A DNA stretch of 64,000 nucleotides from an uncultured Flavobacteriales bacterium (lineage in GTDB: Bacteria; Bacteroidota; Bacteroidia; Flavobacteriales_D; Crocinitomicaceae). The stretch is taken from the NCBI GenBank assembly GCA_913051935.1, contig CAJXCU010000001.1, positions 1-64,000 on the forward strand, given 5' to 3'. A model generated the notes under the pieces. The model was given only the letters and a program-made list of their open reading frames with translations, did not search any database and had not been told where the DNA came from. Every line of letters begins with the position of its first letter. The first letter of the stretch is position 1. The translations under genes were made by a program, and so were the position numbers. Positions 27,685 through 36,826 of the stretch are shown here, piece by piece.

Positions 27685-29034
27685 CTATAAAATTAAAAAT
27701 ACACCAATACCAGCAAAATATCCTATAAGTGCCAATAAGGAAATTCTTTTCAGGTACCAGAAGAAAGAAATATTTTCCATGCCCATTGCTACAACTCCTG
27801 CAGCAGAGCCAATTATAAGCATTGATCCACCAGTACCTGCAGCATAAGCAATAAAATGCCAAACCTCGGCATCCATTGCGTCTTGGAACATTCCCATTGA
27901 TGCTGCCACAAGAGGCACGTTGTCTATAATAGCTGAGCCAATACCTAATAGTGCTACAAATACATTTTCAGGCATAATTCCGTTTACGGTATTTCCAAAG
28001 GTGAAAATCATTCCTAAAGATTCCAATGCAGCTACCGTCATTAGGATTCCAAGAAAGAACAGGATACTAGGCATTTCTATTTTGGTAAGTGCTTTGAATG
28101 TAGGTCCGTGCACGTGCTCTTGATGTTCTGACTTATTCAATGAGAACTCTCGATTTGTCATAATCTCAGCAACCATGGACATGATTCCTAAGGACAGCAT
28201 CATACCGATATATGGAGGCAAATGCGTTAGTGTCTTAAATATTGGTACAAATACAATGAGTAACAGCCCCAAAACAAGCATAAATGCACTATTGGTACTA
28301 TGCTCGTCTGTTGTTTTGTCGGCCTCAATTTCACCTTTAAATGCAGGTAAATAGGTAGCAATAATCGTCGGAATGAGCATACATACGATTGATGGAATCA
28401 AAAGTGTTTCAACAAGAACTAGTGCAGTGACTTTATCTTGCATCCATAACATTGTGGTTGTAACATCTCCAATTGGCGACCAGGCCCCTCCGGCATTTGC
28501 AGCTACAATAATCATCCCCGCAAACCACATTCTGAGCTCTTTTTCCTTAATGATTTTCCTGAGAATTGTAATCAATACAATTGTTGCGGTAAGGTTGTCT
28601 ATAATAGCAGATAAAATGAAGGCTAGAATACAGACAATCCACAAAAGCTTTGATTTCTTTCGCGTGCTAATCATTGCTTTAAACGTTTGGAAGCCATTGA
28701 AATGATCAATGATTTCAACAATGGTCATTGCACCTACAAGGAAAATTAATATTTCGCAGGTTTTTCCAAAGTGATGGAGCAATGTTTCTTCCATCCAATC
28801 CATTTTTGACATTTCACCGTGTGTGCCGTTTAATGGGAGATTTGAAAATCCCTCCACCAAATGGTGGCTTCCAGGGTCAAACCAACTTGTAAAAGAGTCT
28901 AATCCAAATGCAACTGCTGCCCATGCAACTGCCATCATGACAAGTGCTGGGATTAGCTTGTCTATTTTTAAGGAATGCTCTAAGGTGATTGCGAGATATC
29001 CAAGAATAAAAACAACTAGAATAAATACTTCCAT
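27685..29034 (-). CDS. nhaD: Sodium:proton antiporter NhaD
   Basis: SAIIDNLTATIVL, ANAGGAWSPIGDVTTTMLW, IDNVPLVAASMGMF, AAGTGGSMLIIGSAAGVV. Confidence 0.93.
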   Translation of the reverse strand: MEVFILVVFILGYLAITLEHSLKIDKLIPALVMMAVAWAAVAFGLDSFTSWFDPGSHHLVEGFSNLPLNGTHGEMSKMDWMEETLLHHFGKTCEILIFLVGAMTIVEIIDHFNGFQTFKAMISTRKKSKLLWIVCILAFILSAIIDNLTATIVLITILRKIIKEKELRMWFAGMIIVAANAGGAWSPIGDVTTTMLWMQDKVTALVLVETLLIPSIVCMLIPTIIATYLPAFKGEIEADKTTDEHSTNSAFMLVLGLLLIVFVPIFKTLTHLPPYIGMMLSLGIMSMVAEIMTNREFSLNKSEHQEHVHGPTFKALTKIEMPSILFFLGILMTVAALESLGMIFTFGNTVNGIMPENVFVALLGIGSAIIDNVPLVAASMGMFQDAMDAEVWHFIAYAAGTGGSMLIIGSAAGVVAMGMENISFFWYLKRISLLALIGYFAGIGVFLIL

Positions 29035-29037
29035 AGC

Positions 29038-30267
29038 TTAAATGAGTTGGTTAAGTGCGATTTCAAAGGCTGATTTTGCCAAGCCTGTTTTGGCACCATT
29101 TACTTTGTAGGTAGCTTCCAAAGCCTCTTTTATTGTATTACTCGTATCTTTAAAAATCTCATGATCATCAAGCTTTTTAAGGTCATTGGACATTAGGTAT
29201 GCAAAAACGCGTGCCATTCCACAATTCGCAATAAAGTCAGGAATGAGCGCTAAAGATTCATCGGCTTGCTCTGCGATGGATCCAAAAAATATTTCAGGAT
29301 CTGCAAATGGAACGTTTGCGCCCGCTGAGATAACCTCGACTCCTGCAGCTTTCATTCGGTCTAATTGTTCTTTAGAAATCATTCGTGATCCAGCACACGG
29401 AATAAATACATCCGCAGGTATATCCCAGATACTTGAATTTATATCAGTGTAGCTTATCATATTTTCCGCTACGAGTTCATTTCCATTTTTATTAAGGAAC
29501 AATTCTTTTATTTCATCTAGGCGATAACCTTCCGTATTGATCAATCCACCCACTCGATCTATAATTCCGACAATTTTAGCACCACTTTGAGCCAAATAAA
29601 ATGCTGCTGCGGAACCTACATTTCCCCATCCTTGAACAATAACCTTTTTGCCATTTAAAGATCCTCCCCAAATGGAATAATAGTGCTTAATGGATTCTGC
29701 AACGCCGTATCCCGTTATCATATCGGCAATCACATATTTTCTCGCTACAGATGGCGTGTAGCTATCGTCTTCAATAACTTTCAGAACACCCTGCCGAAGC
29801 TGGCCTATTCTATTAATTTTCTGAGCTTCCTTAGGCTGGAAATGGCCATTAAATACACCTTCCTGTGGATGCCATACACCACAATCTTCAGTAATCGGAA
29901 TTACCTCATGTATTTCATCGACATTTAAATCTCCACCTGTACCATAGTAGTGTTTGAGCAGGGGAGATACCGCTGCATACCATCTTCTTAAAACTGCCTC
30001 TTTTCTCGGGTCTTTCGGGTCAAAATTTATTCCTGATTTCGCACCACCTATAGGAGGACCAGCAACAGTAAATTTGATCTCCATAGTTTTTGCAAGAGAT
30101 TCTACCTCACGTTTATCTAATCCCTTTCTCATTCTTGTACCACCGCCAGCAGCACCTCCACGAAGTGAATTAATTACGACCCAACCCTGGGCATCGGTTT
30201 CAGCATCGCTCCATTCAAATACGATTTCCGGTTGCTTGTTTTCAAATTTTTCCAGTAATTCTTTCAT
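29038..30267 (-). CDS. Glu/Leu/Phe/Val dehydrogenase family protein
   Basis: GPPIGGAKSGINFDPKDP, GTGGDLNVDEIHEV, VIVQGWGNVGSAAAFYLAQSGAKIVGI. Confidence 0.93.
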   Translation of the reverse strand: MKELLEKFENKQPEIVFEWSDAETDAQGWVVINSLRGGAAGGGTRMRKGLDKREVESLAKTMEIKFTVAGPPIGGAKSGINFDPKDPRKEAVLRRWYAAVSPLLKHYYGTGGDLNVDEIHEVIPITEDCGVWHPQEGVFNGHFQPKEAQKINRIGQLRQGVLKVIEDDSYTPSVARKYVIADMITGYGVAESIKHYYSIWGGSLNGKKVIVQGWGNVGSAAAFYLAQSGAKIVGIIDRVGGLINTEGYRLDEIKELFLNKNGNELVAENMISYTDINSSIWDIPADVFIPCAGSRMISKEQLDRMKAAGVEVISAGANVPFADPEIFFGSIAEQADESLALIPDFIANCGMARVFAYLMSNDLKKLDDHEIFKDTSNTIKEALEATYKVNGAKTGLAKSAFEIALNQLI

Positions 30268-30345
30268 GCGCCGCGTTCAATCAAAGTGTGAACAAAAATA
30301 ATAAATCCCCAATGCAAACGATTTATTTTTTTTCAATTCGCTCTA

Positions 30346-31437
30346 TTAAGGTTGACTGTAGGTTGGGTATCCAGGTTTATGATAGACTCCCGTGCACAGA
30401 GAAAGTGCAGCTCCGGTAACCGTTTCAATTGTGGTTGATCGGTTCATGAGGTAACAATAACCAAGGAATGCAAAAATCAAAGCCTCTTTAAAATCAATTG
30501 TTTCAGTATCTGGAATAATAATATCCCCCTTGTAAATTTTTTGAAGTTCCTGCAAAATAAATTTATTCTTTGCGCCTCCTCCAGTAAAAAATACTGACTC
30601 GATTTCATATTGATTAAGTGTGGCCGCAATTTGAGTCGCGATGTGGGTAGAGACCGTTCTTAATATTGTTCTAGGCTCAAGTTCTTCGGAAATTAGAGGA
30701 TAAAAGTTTTTGTTAAGCCATTCTGTGCCCAGAGACTTGGGTGCATTTTCTGAATAATATTCGAGTTCATTGAGCTTTCGTAAAAGAATTTCGTTTACGG
30801 TGCCTGCTTGCGCGAAATCTCCATTTTTGTCAAAATCTGCATTTAATAATCGGGCATAATTGTTTAAAGGTAAATTGCTTGGGCAGATATCAAAAGCTTG
30901 AATTTTATTTTTGGTCTTAAAGCTAATATTGCAGAATCCCCCAATATTGATATATGCCTCGGCTTTGTTCTGAAAGAGATAGAAATCTCCTTTAGGAACG
31001 AGTGGTGCTCCCTGACCCCCTGCAATCACATCCAAAGATCTAAAATCATTGATCACCGGAATTCCCGTGTGATAGGAAAGTGTGCTTCCGCATCCCAATT
31101 GTAAGGTAAAGCCATTTTCTGGTTGGTGTAAAATGGTTTGACCGTGAGAGGCAATTGCTTCAATGTCATTTTGTTCAAGTTTATTTTTTTCAATAAAAGC
31201 ATTGACTTGAGCTGCAAAAAATAGACCAATGGCTTTATCTAAAACTTGAGCTTGGTCAATTTTTAATTCATGGGCATTTTTTATATTTTCTTCTAAATCA
31301 ATAGGATAGCTTACTGTTTCACAGCATATGATTTTGTGGTCAATTTTGCCAACATTTTCTTCAAATTGAACGAGCACTATATCAAGGCCATCTAAAGAAG
31401 TGCCACTCATTAATCCTATTAATTTTTTTATCACCAT
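30346..31437 (-). CDS. anmK: Anhydro-N-acetylmuramic acid kinase
   Basis: GLMSGTSLDGLDIV, ASHGQTILHQP, NIGGFCNISF, FFTGGGAKNKFI. Confidence 0.95.
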   Translation of the reverse strand: MVIKKLIGLMSGTSLDGLDIVLVQFEENVGKIDHKIICCETVSYPIDLEENIKNAHELKIDQAQVLDKAIGLFFAAQVNAFIEKNKLEQNDIEAIASHGQTILHQPENGFTLQLGCGSTLSYHTGIPVINDFRSLDVIAGGQGAPLVPKGDFYLFQNKAEAYINIGGFCNISFKTKNKIQAFDICPSNLPLNNYARLLNADFDKNGDFAQAGTVNEILLRKLNELEYYSENAPKSLGTEWLNKNFYPLISEELEPRTILRTVSTHIATQIAATLNQYEIESVFFTGGGAKNKFILQELQKIYKGDIIIPDTETIDFKEALIFAFLGYCYLMNRSTTIETVTGAALSLCTGVYHKPGYPTYSQP

Positions 31438-31500
31438 AAGCCTTTTATTTTCCCCTTAGAATTGAGTATTTTTGTCAAAAATAAATTAAATTTTACCAAT

Positions 31501-32643
31501 ATGAATTTTGAGCTATCCGAAGAGCACTTGTCTGTAAAAGAAGCCGCAAGAGATTTTGCGCAAAACGTTCTTAAGCCAGGAGTAATCGAAAGAGATGATA
31601 AACAAGAGTTTCCTACAGAACAGATCAAAGAGCTCGGTGAGCTTGGCTTTATGGGTATGATGGTTTCGCCAGAGTATGGCGGTAGTGGTATGGATACACT
31701 TTCCTATGTCCTTGCAATGGAGGAGATTTCAAAGGTAGATGCCTCAACTTCTGTTTGCATGTCCGTAAATAATTCTTTGGTTTGTTGGGGGATTGAAAAA
31801 TATGGAACCGAGGCACAAAAGCAAAAATATTTGATACCCTTAGCTTCGGGACAAAAGATTGGAGCCTTTTGTTTGTCGGAGCCTGAAGCTGGTTCTGACG
31901 CCACATCTCAAAAGACGAGTGCAATAGATATGGGGGACCACTATTTATTAAACGGAACGAAAAATTGGATTACCAATGGTTCTTCGGCAAGTACCTATAT
32001 TGTGATTGCTCAGACAAATGTTGAAGCAGGGCACAAGGGTATTAATGCTTTTATCATTGAAAGAGGGATGGAAGGATTCATTGTTGGTGCTAAAGAGGAC
32101 AAACTAGGTATCAGAGGTAGTGACACACATACACTTCTTTTTAATGACGTTAAAGTCCCGAAGGAAAATAGAATTGGTGAGGATGGATTTGGATTTACCT
32201 TCGCAATGAAGGTGCTTTCAGGCGGACGTATTGGTATTGCAGCACAAGCACTTGGTATCGCAGCAGGAGGACTTGAACTTTCTACCGCCTATTCCAAGGA
32301 GAGAAAAGCATTCGGAAAAGAAATATACAAGCACCAGGCGATTGCATTTAAGCTTGCAGATATGGCCACTGAAGTTGAAGCAGCACGTTTGTTGGTTTAC
32401 AAGTCTGCTGTGGATAAAGATCAAGGTAAAAATTTCGATCAGTCAAGTGCAATGGCTAAGCTATATGCATCTAAAGTAGCCATGGAGCAAACCGTCGAGG
32501 CTGTCCAAATACATGGTGGCTACGGTTTTGTTAAAGAATACCATGTGGAAAGATTGATGCGCGACGCGAAAATCACTCAAATCTACGAGGGTACGTCAGA
32601 GGTTCAAAAAATTGTTATTTCGAGAGGGATTCTGAAGGGTTAG
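31501..32643 (+). CDS. Acyl-CoA dehydrogenase
   Basis: AFCLSEPEAGSDATSQKTSA, GTKNWITNGSSAS, VQIHGGYGFVKEYHVERLMRDAKITQIYEGTSEVQKIVI. The track start at 31462 is a TTG; the ATG at 31501 is preferred. Confidence 0.95.
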   Translation: MNFELSEEHLSVKEAARDFAQNVLKPGVIERDDKQEFPTEQIKELGELGFMGMMVSPEYGGSGMDTLSYVLAMEEISKVDASTSVCMSVNNSLVCWGIEKYGTEAQKQKYLIPLASGQKIGAFCLSEPEAGSDATSQKTSAIDMGDHYLLNGTKNWITNGSSASTYIVIAQTNVEAGHKGINAFIIERGMEGFIVGAKEDKLGIRGSDTHTLLFNDVKVPKENRIGEDGFGFTFAMKVLSGGRIGIAAQALGIAAGGLELSTAYSKERKAFGKEIYKHQAIAFKLADMATEVEAARLLVYKSAVDKDQGKNFDQSSAMAKLYASKVAMEQTVEAVQIHGGYGFVKEYHVERLMRDAKITQIYEGTSEVQKIVISRGILKG

Positions 32644-32666
32644 TTTTCTTGTACATGCTTTTCAAT

Positions 32667-33122
32667 CTACAGGTTATTTTCTTTCAGACACTGCAGCGCA
32701 TATTTAATATGTCCGTTAGAATTGATCATTGAGTTGAAAATCCCTATGCATATTCCTTTTTTATTAATCACGAAGGTGACGCGTCCTGGTACCAAGCCAA
32801 ATAAATTTTTTGGGACATGGAATAACTTCCTTAATCTCTCTTTATGATCTGCAATCAAATGGTAATTGAGATTAAACGTATCAGAAAAAGAGCGGTGAGA
32901 TTTTTTTGAGTCTGAAGAAACGCCAATAACTTCACAATCAAATTGCTCAAAATCAGTGTATTTATCTCTAAATACACAGGCCTCTTTTGTACAACCTGGG
33001 GTAAAGTTTTTTGGATAAAAAAAGAAAATAATATTTTTGCTTCCTAAAATCTCTTTAAAAGGTATGGGTTTACCATGCTGATTGTCAAAAGCAATTTCTG
33101 GACATGGATCTCCAATTTTCAT
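32667..33122 (-). CDS. Peroxiredoxin, Bcp/AhpC-TSA family
   Basis: FFYPKNFTPGCTKEACVFRDKY motif. Confidence 0.93.
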   Translation of the reverse strand: MKIGDPCPEIAFDNQHGKPIPFKEILGSKNIIFFFYPKNFTPGCTKEACVFRDKYTDFEQFDCEVIGVSSDSKKSHRSFSDTFNLNYHLIADHKERLRKLFHVPKNLFGLVPGRVTFVINKKGICIGIFNSMINSNGHIKYALQCLKENNL

Positions 33123-34426
33123 AATTTACCGAGCCCTTTTTTAAACCGATGTAGTGCTCTTTCCCTTGCGAACTTGTGTTCGACAATTGGTTCAGGGTAA
33201 CGGTCTGTTCCAAATTCGGGAATCCACTTTTTGATATAGAGAAAATCTTTATCAAATTTTTGTTGCTGTGATGTTGGATTGAAAATTCTAAAATAGGGTG
33301 CAGCATCACAACCACATCCGGCAGCCCATTGCCATCCTCCTGTATTGCTTGCCAATTCAAAATCAAGCAGCTTTTCAGCGAAATAGGCAGCACCAAGTCT
33401 CCAGTCTAATAGTAGGTGTTTCGTAAAAAAGGAAGCCACCACCATACGCACTCGATTGTGCATAAATCCGGTCTCATTTAGCTCTCTCATTCCTGCATCG
33501 ACCATGGGGTATCCTGTTTTACCATGACACCAACGCTCGAAGTTTTCCGTGTTTCTTTCCCATTCAACTAGGTCATATTGCTTTCTGAATGAATTTTCAG
33601 CAGAATGTGGAAAATGATAAATAATCATTTGGTAAAAGTCTCGCCATATTAGCTCATTAAGATAACTTTCGCTAATCTTTAAACTTTTGTTGACTAGTGA
33701 ACGAATGCTAATTGTACCAAACCGTAAATGAACACTTAAACGCGAGGTTCCATTTGTGGCAGGGAAATTCCTTTTTTCTTGGTACTGATTTATGGTTTGC
33801 AGCTCAACTGTTTTTTTTGGGAATTTTATTTGACTTTCGACAAATCCCATCGACTCAAGAGATATTAGCTCCTCAGCTTGTTCAAATTTAAAGAGAGAGG
33901 CTGTATGATCTTCACTTGGATAAGCGGTAATGTAATTTTCATCAAAATAGGTTTTCCATTTTCTAGAATATGGTGTGAAAACAGTGTAGGGCAAACCATC
34001 GGCCTTCAACACCTCTTCTTTTTCAAATACAACGTGGTCCTTGGCACCAATGAATGCAATTCGTTGTTCTTTTAGTTTGGAAAGTAAATAGGCATCTCTT
34101 GACCGAGCGTAAGGTTCGTAATCCCGATTGGTAAAAACTGCATCTATATTATATTTTTTAGCTAATTCTGGGATAAGTTTTTTTGGATCTCCATGCGCAA
34201 CAATAAGGTCTGAATTTAGGCTTTGGTAGACCTCCTTAAGCTTTGTAATTTCCTTGTGTATAAATGAAATACGAGCGTCATTTTTAGGAAGTTTATGAAT
34301 TATGGTGGTATCAAAAATAAAAACCGCCCTGACTTGTTCGGAGTTTATTAAGGCTTTGTACAAACCTGCATTGTCGGCGATACGAATATCTCTTCTGTGC
34401 CAAAATAGTGCATTTTTAAATTCCAT
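33119..34426 (-). CDS. phr: Deoxyribodipyrimidine photolyase (cryptochrome/photolyase family)
   Basis: LFWHRRDIRIADNAGL; GKTGYPMVDAGMREL; TGFMHNRVRMVVASFFTKHLLLDWRLG; NTGGWQWAAGCGCDAAPYFRIFNP. Confidence 0.95.
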   Translation of the reverse strand: MEFKNALFWHRRDIRIADNAGLYKALINSEQVRAVFIFDTTIIHKLPKNDARISFIHKEITKLKEVYQSLNSDLIVAHGDPKKLIPELAKKYNIDAVFTNRDYEPYARSRDAYLLSKLKEQRIAFIGAKDHVVFEKEEVLKADGLPYTVFTPYSRKWKTYFDENYITAYPSEDHTASLFKFEQAEELISLESMGFVESQIKFPKKTVELQTINQYQEKRNFPATNGTSRLSVHLRFGTISIRSLVNKSLKISESYLNELIWRDFYQMIIYHFPHSAENSFRKQYDLVEWERNTENFERWCHGKTGYPMVDAGMRELNETGFMHNRVRMVVASFFTKHLLLDWRLGAAYFAEKLLDFELASNTGGWQWAAGCGCDAAPYFRIFNPTSQQQKFDKDFLYIKKWIPEFGTDRYPEPIVEHKFARERALHRFKKGLGKL

Positions 34427-34429
34427 AAT

Positions 34430-35053
34430 CTACTGTGGTTTGGCGTAATTTAGAGACTTCACCTTCGTGAGTTTGTAGTAATCAGAAAGCCCTGAAATAT
34501 TGAGACTTTTAAGCTCTTGGAAATTAAGACGATAGTTGTTTTCATCTAATGCTTCGGGTATTGAAACTGAGATTACTTTTCCTATAATCAGACGTGTTTT
34601 ATTTGATTTTATCTCAATATCGTCATCAAGCTCAAGCGCAATATGCAGTGGAGATTCTCCCACAAAAGGACATCTCATTTCTTTCTTGTGTATGGCAGTC
34701 AGTCCTACTTTTTTAAACTCATTTTGACCTTTTGAGTATCGTGCCGAGGTTTGGTGCGCTTTCTCAAAGAAGTTTTCGGTAATTAAATTAAAACTGTAAT
34801 GCTTGTATTTTAAAATATTCTGATAGGTATGTCTGTCTACTGTAGTAGGTCTTTGAATAAATCCGAGTAGAGGGGGATTGGCACCGATATGGGTTACTGA
34901 GTTGAAAATAGCTAGATTTTCATCTTCGCCCTGTCCTGAACCAATGAGATAACCCGGTTTTGCACCAGAGAGCGAATTAAAAAAAGCTGTAATTTCTTTA
35001 TTGTCTAAATTTTCAATTACTCCGTCTTTAATGGTCTCTATGGTATAGGTCAT
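34430..35053 (-). CDS. Flavin reductase (DIM6/NTAB) family protein
   Basis: NPPLLGFIQRPTTVDRHTYQNILKYKHYSFNLI; FMN-binding flavin-reductase-like fold signature. Confidence 0.8.
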   Translation of the reverse strand: MTYTIETIKDGVIENLDNKEITAFFNSLSGAKPGYLIGSGQGEDENLAIFNSVTHIGANPPLLGFIQRPTTVDRHTYQNILKYKHYSFNLITENFFEKAHQTSARYSKGQNEFKKVGLTAIHKKEMRCPFVGESPLHIALELDDDIEIKSNKTRLIIGKVISVSIPEALDENNYRLNFQELKSLNISGLSDYYKLTKVKSLNYAKPQ

Positions 35054-35064
35054 TACTCGGTAAT

Positions 35065-35469
35065 TTACGCGCCTTCGTATACTACAAGATTATTTTCAGT
35101 CTCCCATAGCTTAACGGATAGATCAAATTTTGCATCTAGCTTAGCGCGAAGAAGGTTATAACAAACCATACTGATATGCTCTGCGGTCGGAATGAGATTT
35201 TCAAACTCCGGACAGTCAATGTTGAGATTTCTGTGATCGAATCGTTCAATCACCTCCTCTTTGATAATCCCTTTTAAAATTTTGAGGTCTATGACATAAC
35301 CCGTTTCTGGATCAATGGGACCATCAATCCAAACCTCAAGTTTATAATTGTGTCCGTGGAAATTGTAATTGTTACATTTTCCGAAAACTTCATTATTTTT
35401 TTCATCAGACCAATCTGGTCTAAACAATCTGTGTGCAGCATTAAAGTTGGCTTTTCTACAAACTTTCAT
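35065..35469 (-). CDS. 6-pyruvoyl/6-carboxy-tetrahydropterin synthase family (COG0720), PTPS-I-type active-site motif
   Basis: FNAAHRL, GKCNNYNFHGHNY (CxxxxxHGH), ERFDHRNLN, PTAEHIS, LWET. Confidence 0.9.
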   Translation of the reverse strand: MKVCRKANFNAAHRLFRPDWSDEKNNEVFGKCNNYNFHGHNYKLEVWIDGPIDPETGYVIDLKILKGIIKEEVIERFDHRNLNIDCPEFENLIPTAEHISMVCYNLLRAKLDAKFDLSVKLWETENNLVVYEGA

Positions 35470-35987
35470 TATATGTAGGCTTTAAGTTTATTACGATAAT
35501 CTTGAATGATAATCTTGAACCAAAAGGTATAATCATTTGGATTTTTTTTCATGCTTTCCTCAAGGTTTTCAATTGAGACCCATGAAAAAGCCATTGCCTC
35601 ATCCGTATTTATATGCGGGGTGTCATCGGTTACACCTATAAAAACATGGTCTAGCTCGTGTTCGATTAGGCCGTTGTCGAAATCACATTTGTATTGAAAT
35701 TTGAATACAAAATTTAAATCGGCAGACATTCCCATTTCTTCTTGAAGGCGTCTTTTGGCGGCTTCAAACGAATCCTCACCTGGATATGGGTGGCTACAGC
35801 AAGTATTCGTCCACAGTCCAGGTGAATGATATTTGCCTAGTGCCCTCCTTTGAAGCAGTAATTCATTGTTTGAATTTAAAATAAGCACAGATAAAGCCCT
35901 GTGTAATTCACCTTTCTGGTGCGCAAGGATTTTTTCCATGACACCGATTGGATTGTCCTGGTTATCAACTAATTGAACCTCAATCAT
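35469..35987 (-). CDS. idi: Isopentenyl-diphosphate delta-isomerase (type 1)
   Basis: HRALSVLILN, LWTNTCCSHPYPGEDSFEAAKRRLQEEMG, EHELDHVFIG. Confidence 0.95.
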   Translation of the reverse strand: MIEVQLVDNQDNPIGVMEKILAHQKGELHRALSVLILNSNNELLLQRRALGKYHSPGLWTNTCCSHPYPGEDSFEAAKRRLQEEMGMSADLNFVFKFQYKCDFDNGLIEHELDHVFIGVTDDTPHINTDEAMAFSWVSIENLEESMKKNPNDYTFWFKIIIQDYRNKLKAYI

Positions 35988-35988
35988 T

Positions 35989-36825
35989 CTACAAAATGTT
36001 TAGATTATGCCTAACATATGAAGTCACAAGGATTCTTGCTTTTTTCCGATTTGGAATTCGCACCCTTTCTTCAAGAATTCTTTCGGCTTTAGTTCTTTTA
36101 ATTTTCTTGAATAATTTGAAGTAGTACTTATAAGCCATATAAACACCAAAACGCGCCCTTTTCGGCAACATTAAAATACCTTCATATCCAAGTCTAAAAT
36201 CTTTTTCAATATCTGCTTCAATTTCTTTTTTTACAATGTTGTTGAAGTCATTCATATTGATTCCTGGAAAATAAGTTCTACCCAACTCATTGAAGTCATC
36301 ATTTAGATCTCTTAAGAAGTTAATCTTTTGAAACGCCGAACCAAGCTTCATGGCATTCATTTTTAATTTTTGGTATTCACTATCGTCACCGCTAACAAAT
36401 ATTTTTAAGCACATAAGACCGACAACTTCTGCCGAACCTAGGATGTACTTCTCGTAAGTATCCTTATCATAGACCTTTTTATCTAAATCCATTTCCATAG
36501 AATTCATGAACGTTTCAATAAGATCTAACGGTACCTTATATTTGTTTACTGCCCATTGAAAGGAATGCAAAATTGGATTCAATGAGATTCCATTTTCAAT
36601 TGCATCATAAGTGTCTTTTTTAAAATCGGCAAGTAACGTTTCTTTATCGAATCCATCAAATGAGTCTACAATTTCGTCAGCAAAACGAACAAAACCATAA
36701 ATTGAGTAAATTGGTTTATGCAACTCTTTGTTTAGAAAACGAATTCCTAATGAAAAAGAGGTGCTGTAACGACGCGTAGTCATTTTACTCATGTCTTGGC
36801 TTAATTTATCAAAAATTGCTTTCAT
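35989..36825 (-). CDS. crtB: Phytoene synthase (squalene/phytoene synthase family)
   Basis: YSIYGFVRFADEIVDSFD, GSAFQKINFLRDLNDDFNELGRTYFP. Confidence 0.94.
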   Translation of the reverse strand: MKAIFDKLSQDMSKMTTRRYSTSFSLGIRFLNKELHKPIYSIYGFVRFADEIVDSFDGFDKETLLADFKKDTYDAIENGISLNPILHSFQWAVNKYKVPLDLIETFMNSMEMDLDKKVYDKDTYEKYILGSAEVVGLMCLKIFVSGDDSEYQKLKMNAMKLGSAFQKINFLRDLNDDFNELGRTYFPGINMNDFNNIVKKEIEADIEKDFRLGYEGILMLPKRARFGVYMAYKYYFKLFKKIKRTKAERILEERVRIPNRKKARILVTSYVRHNLNIL

Positions 36826-36826
36826 C

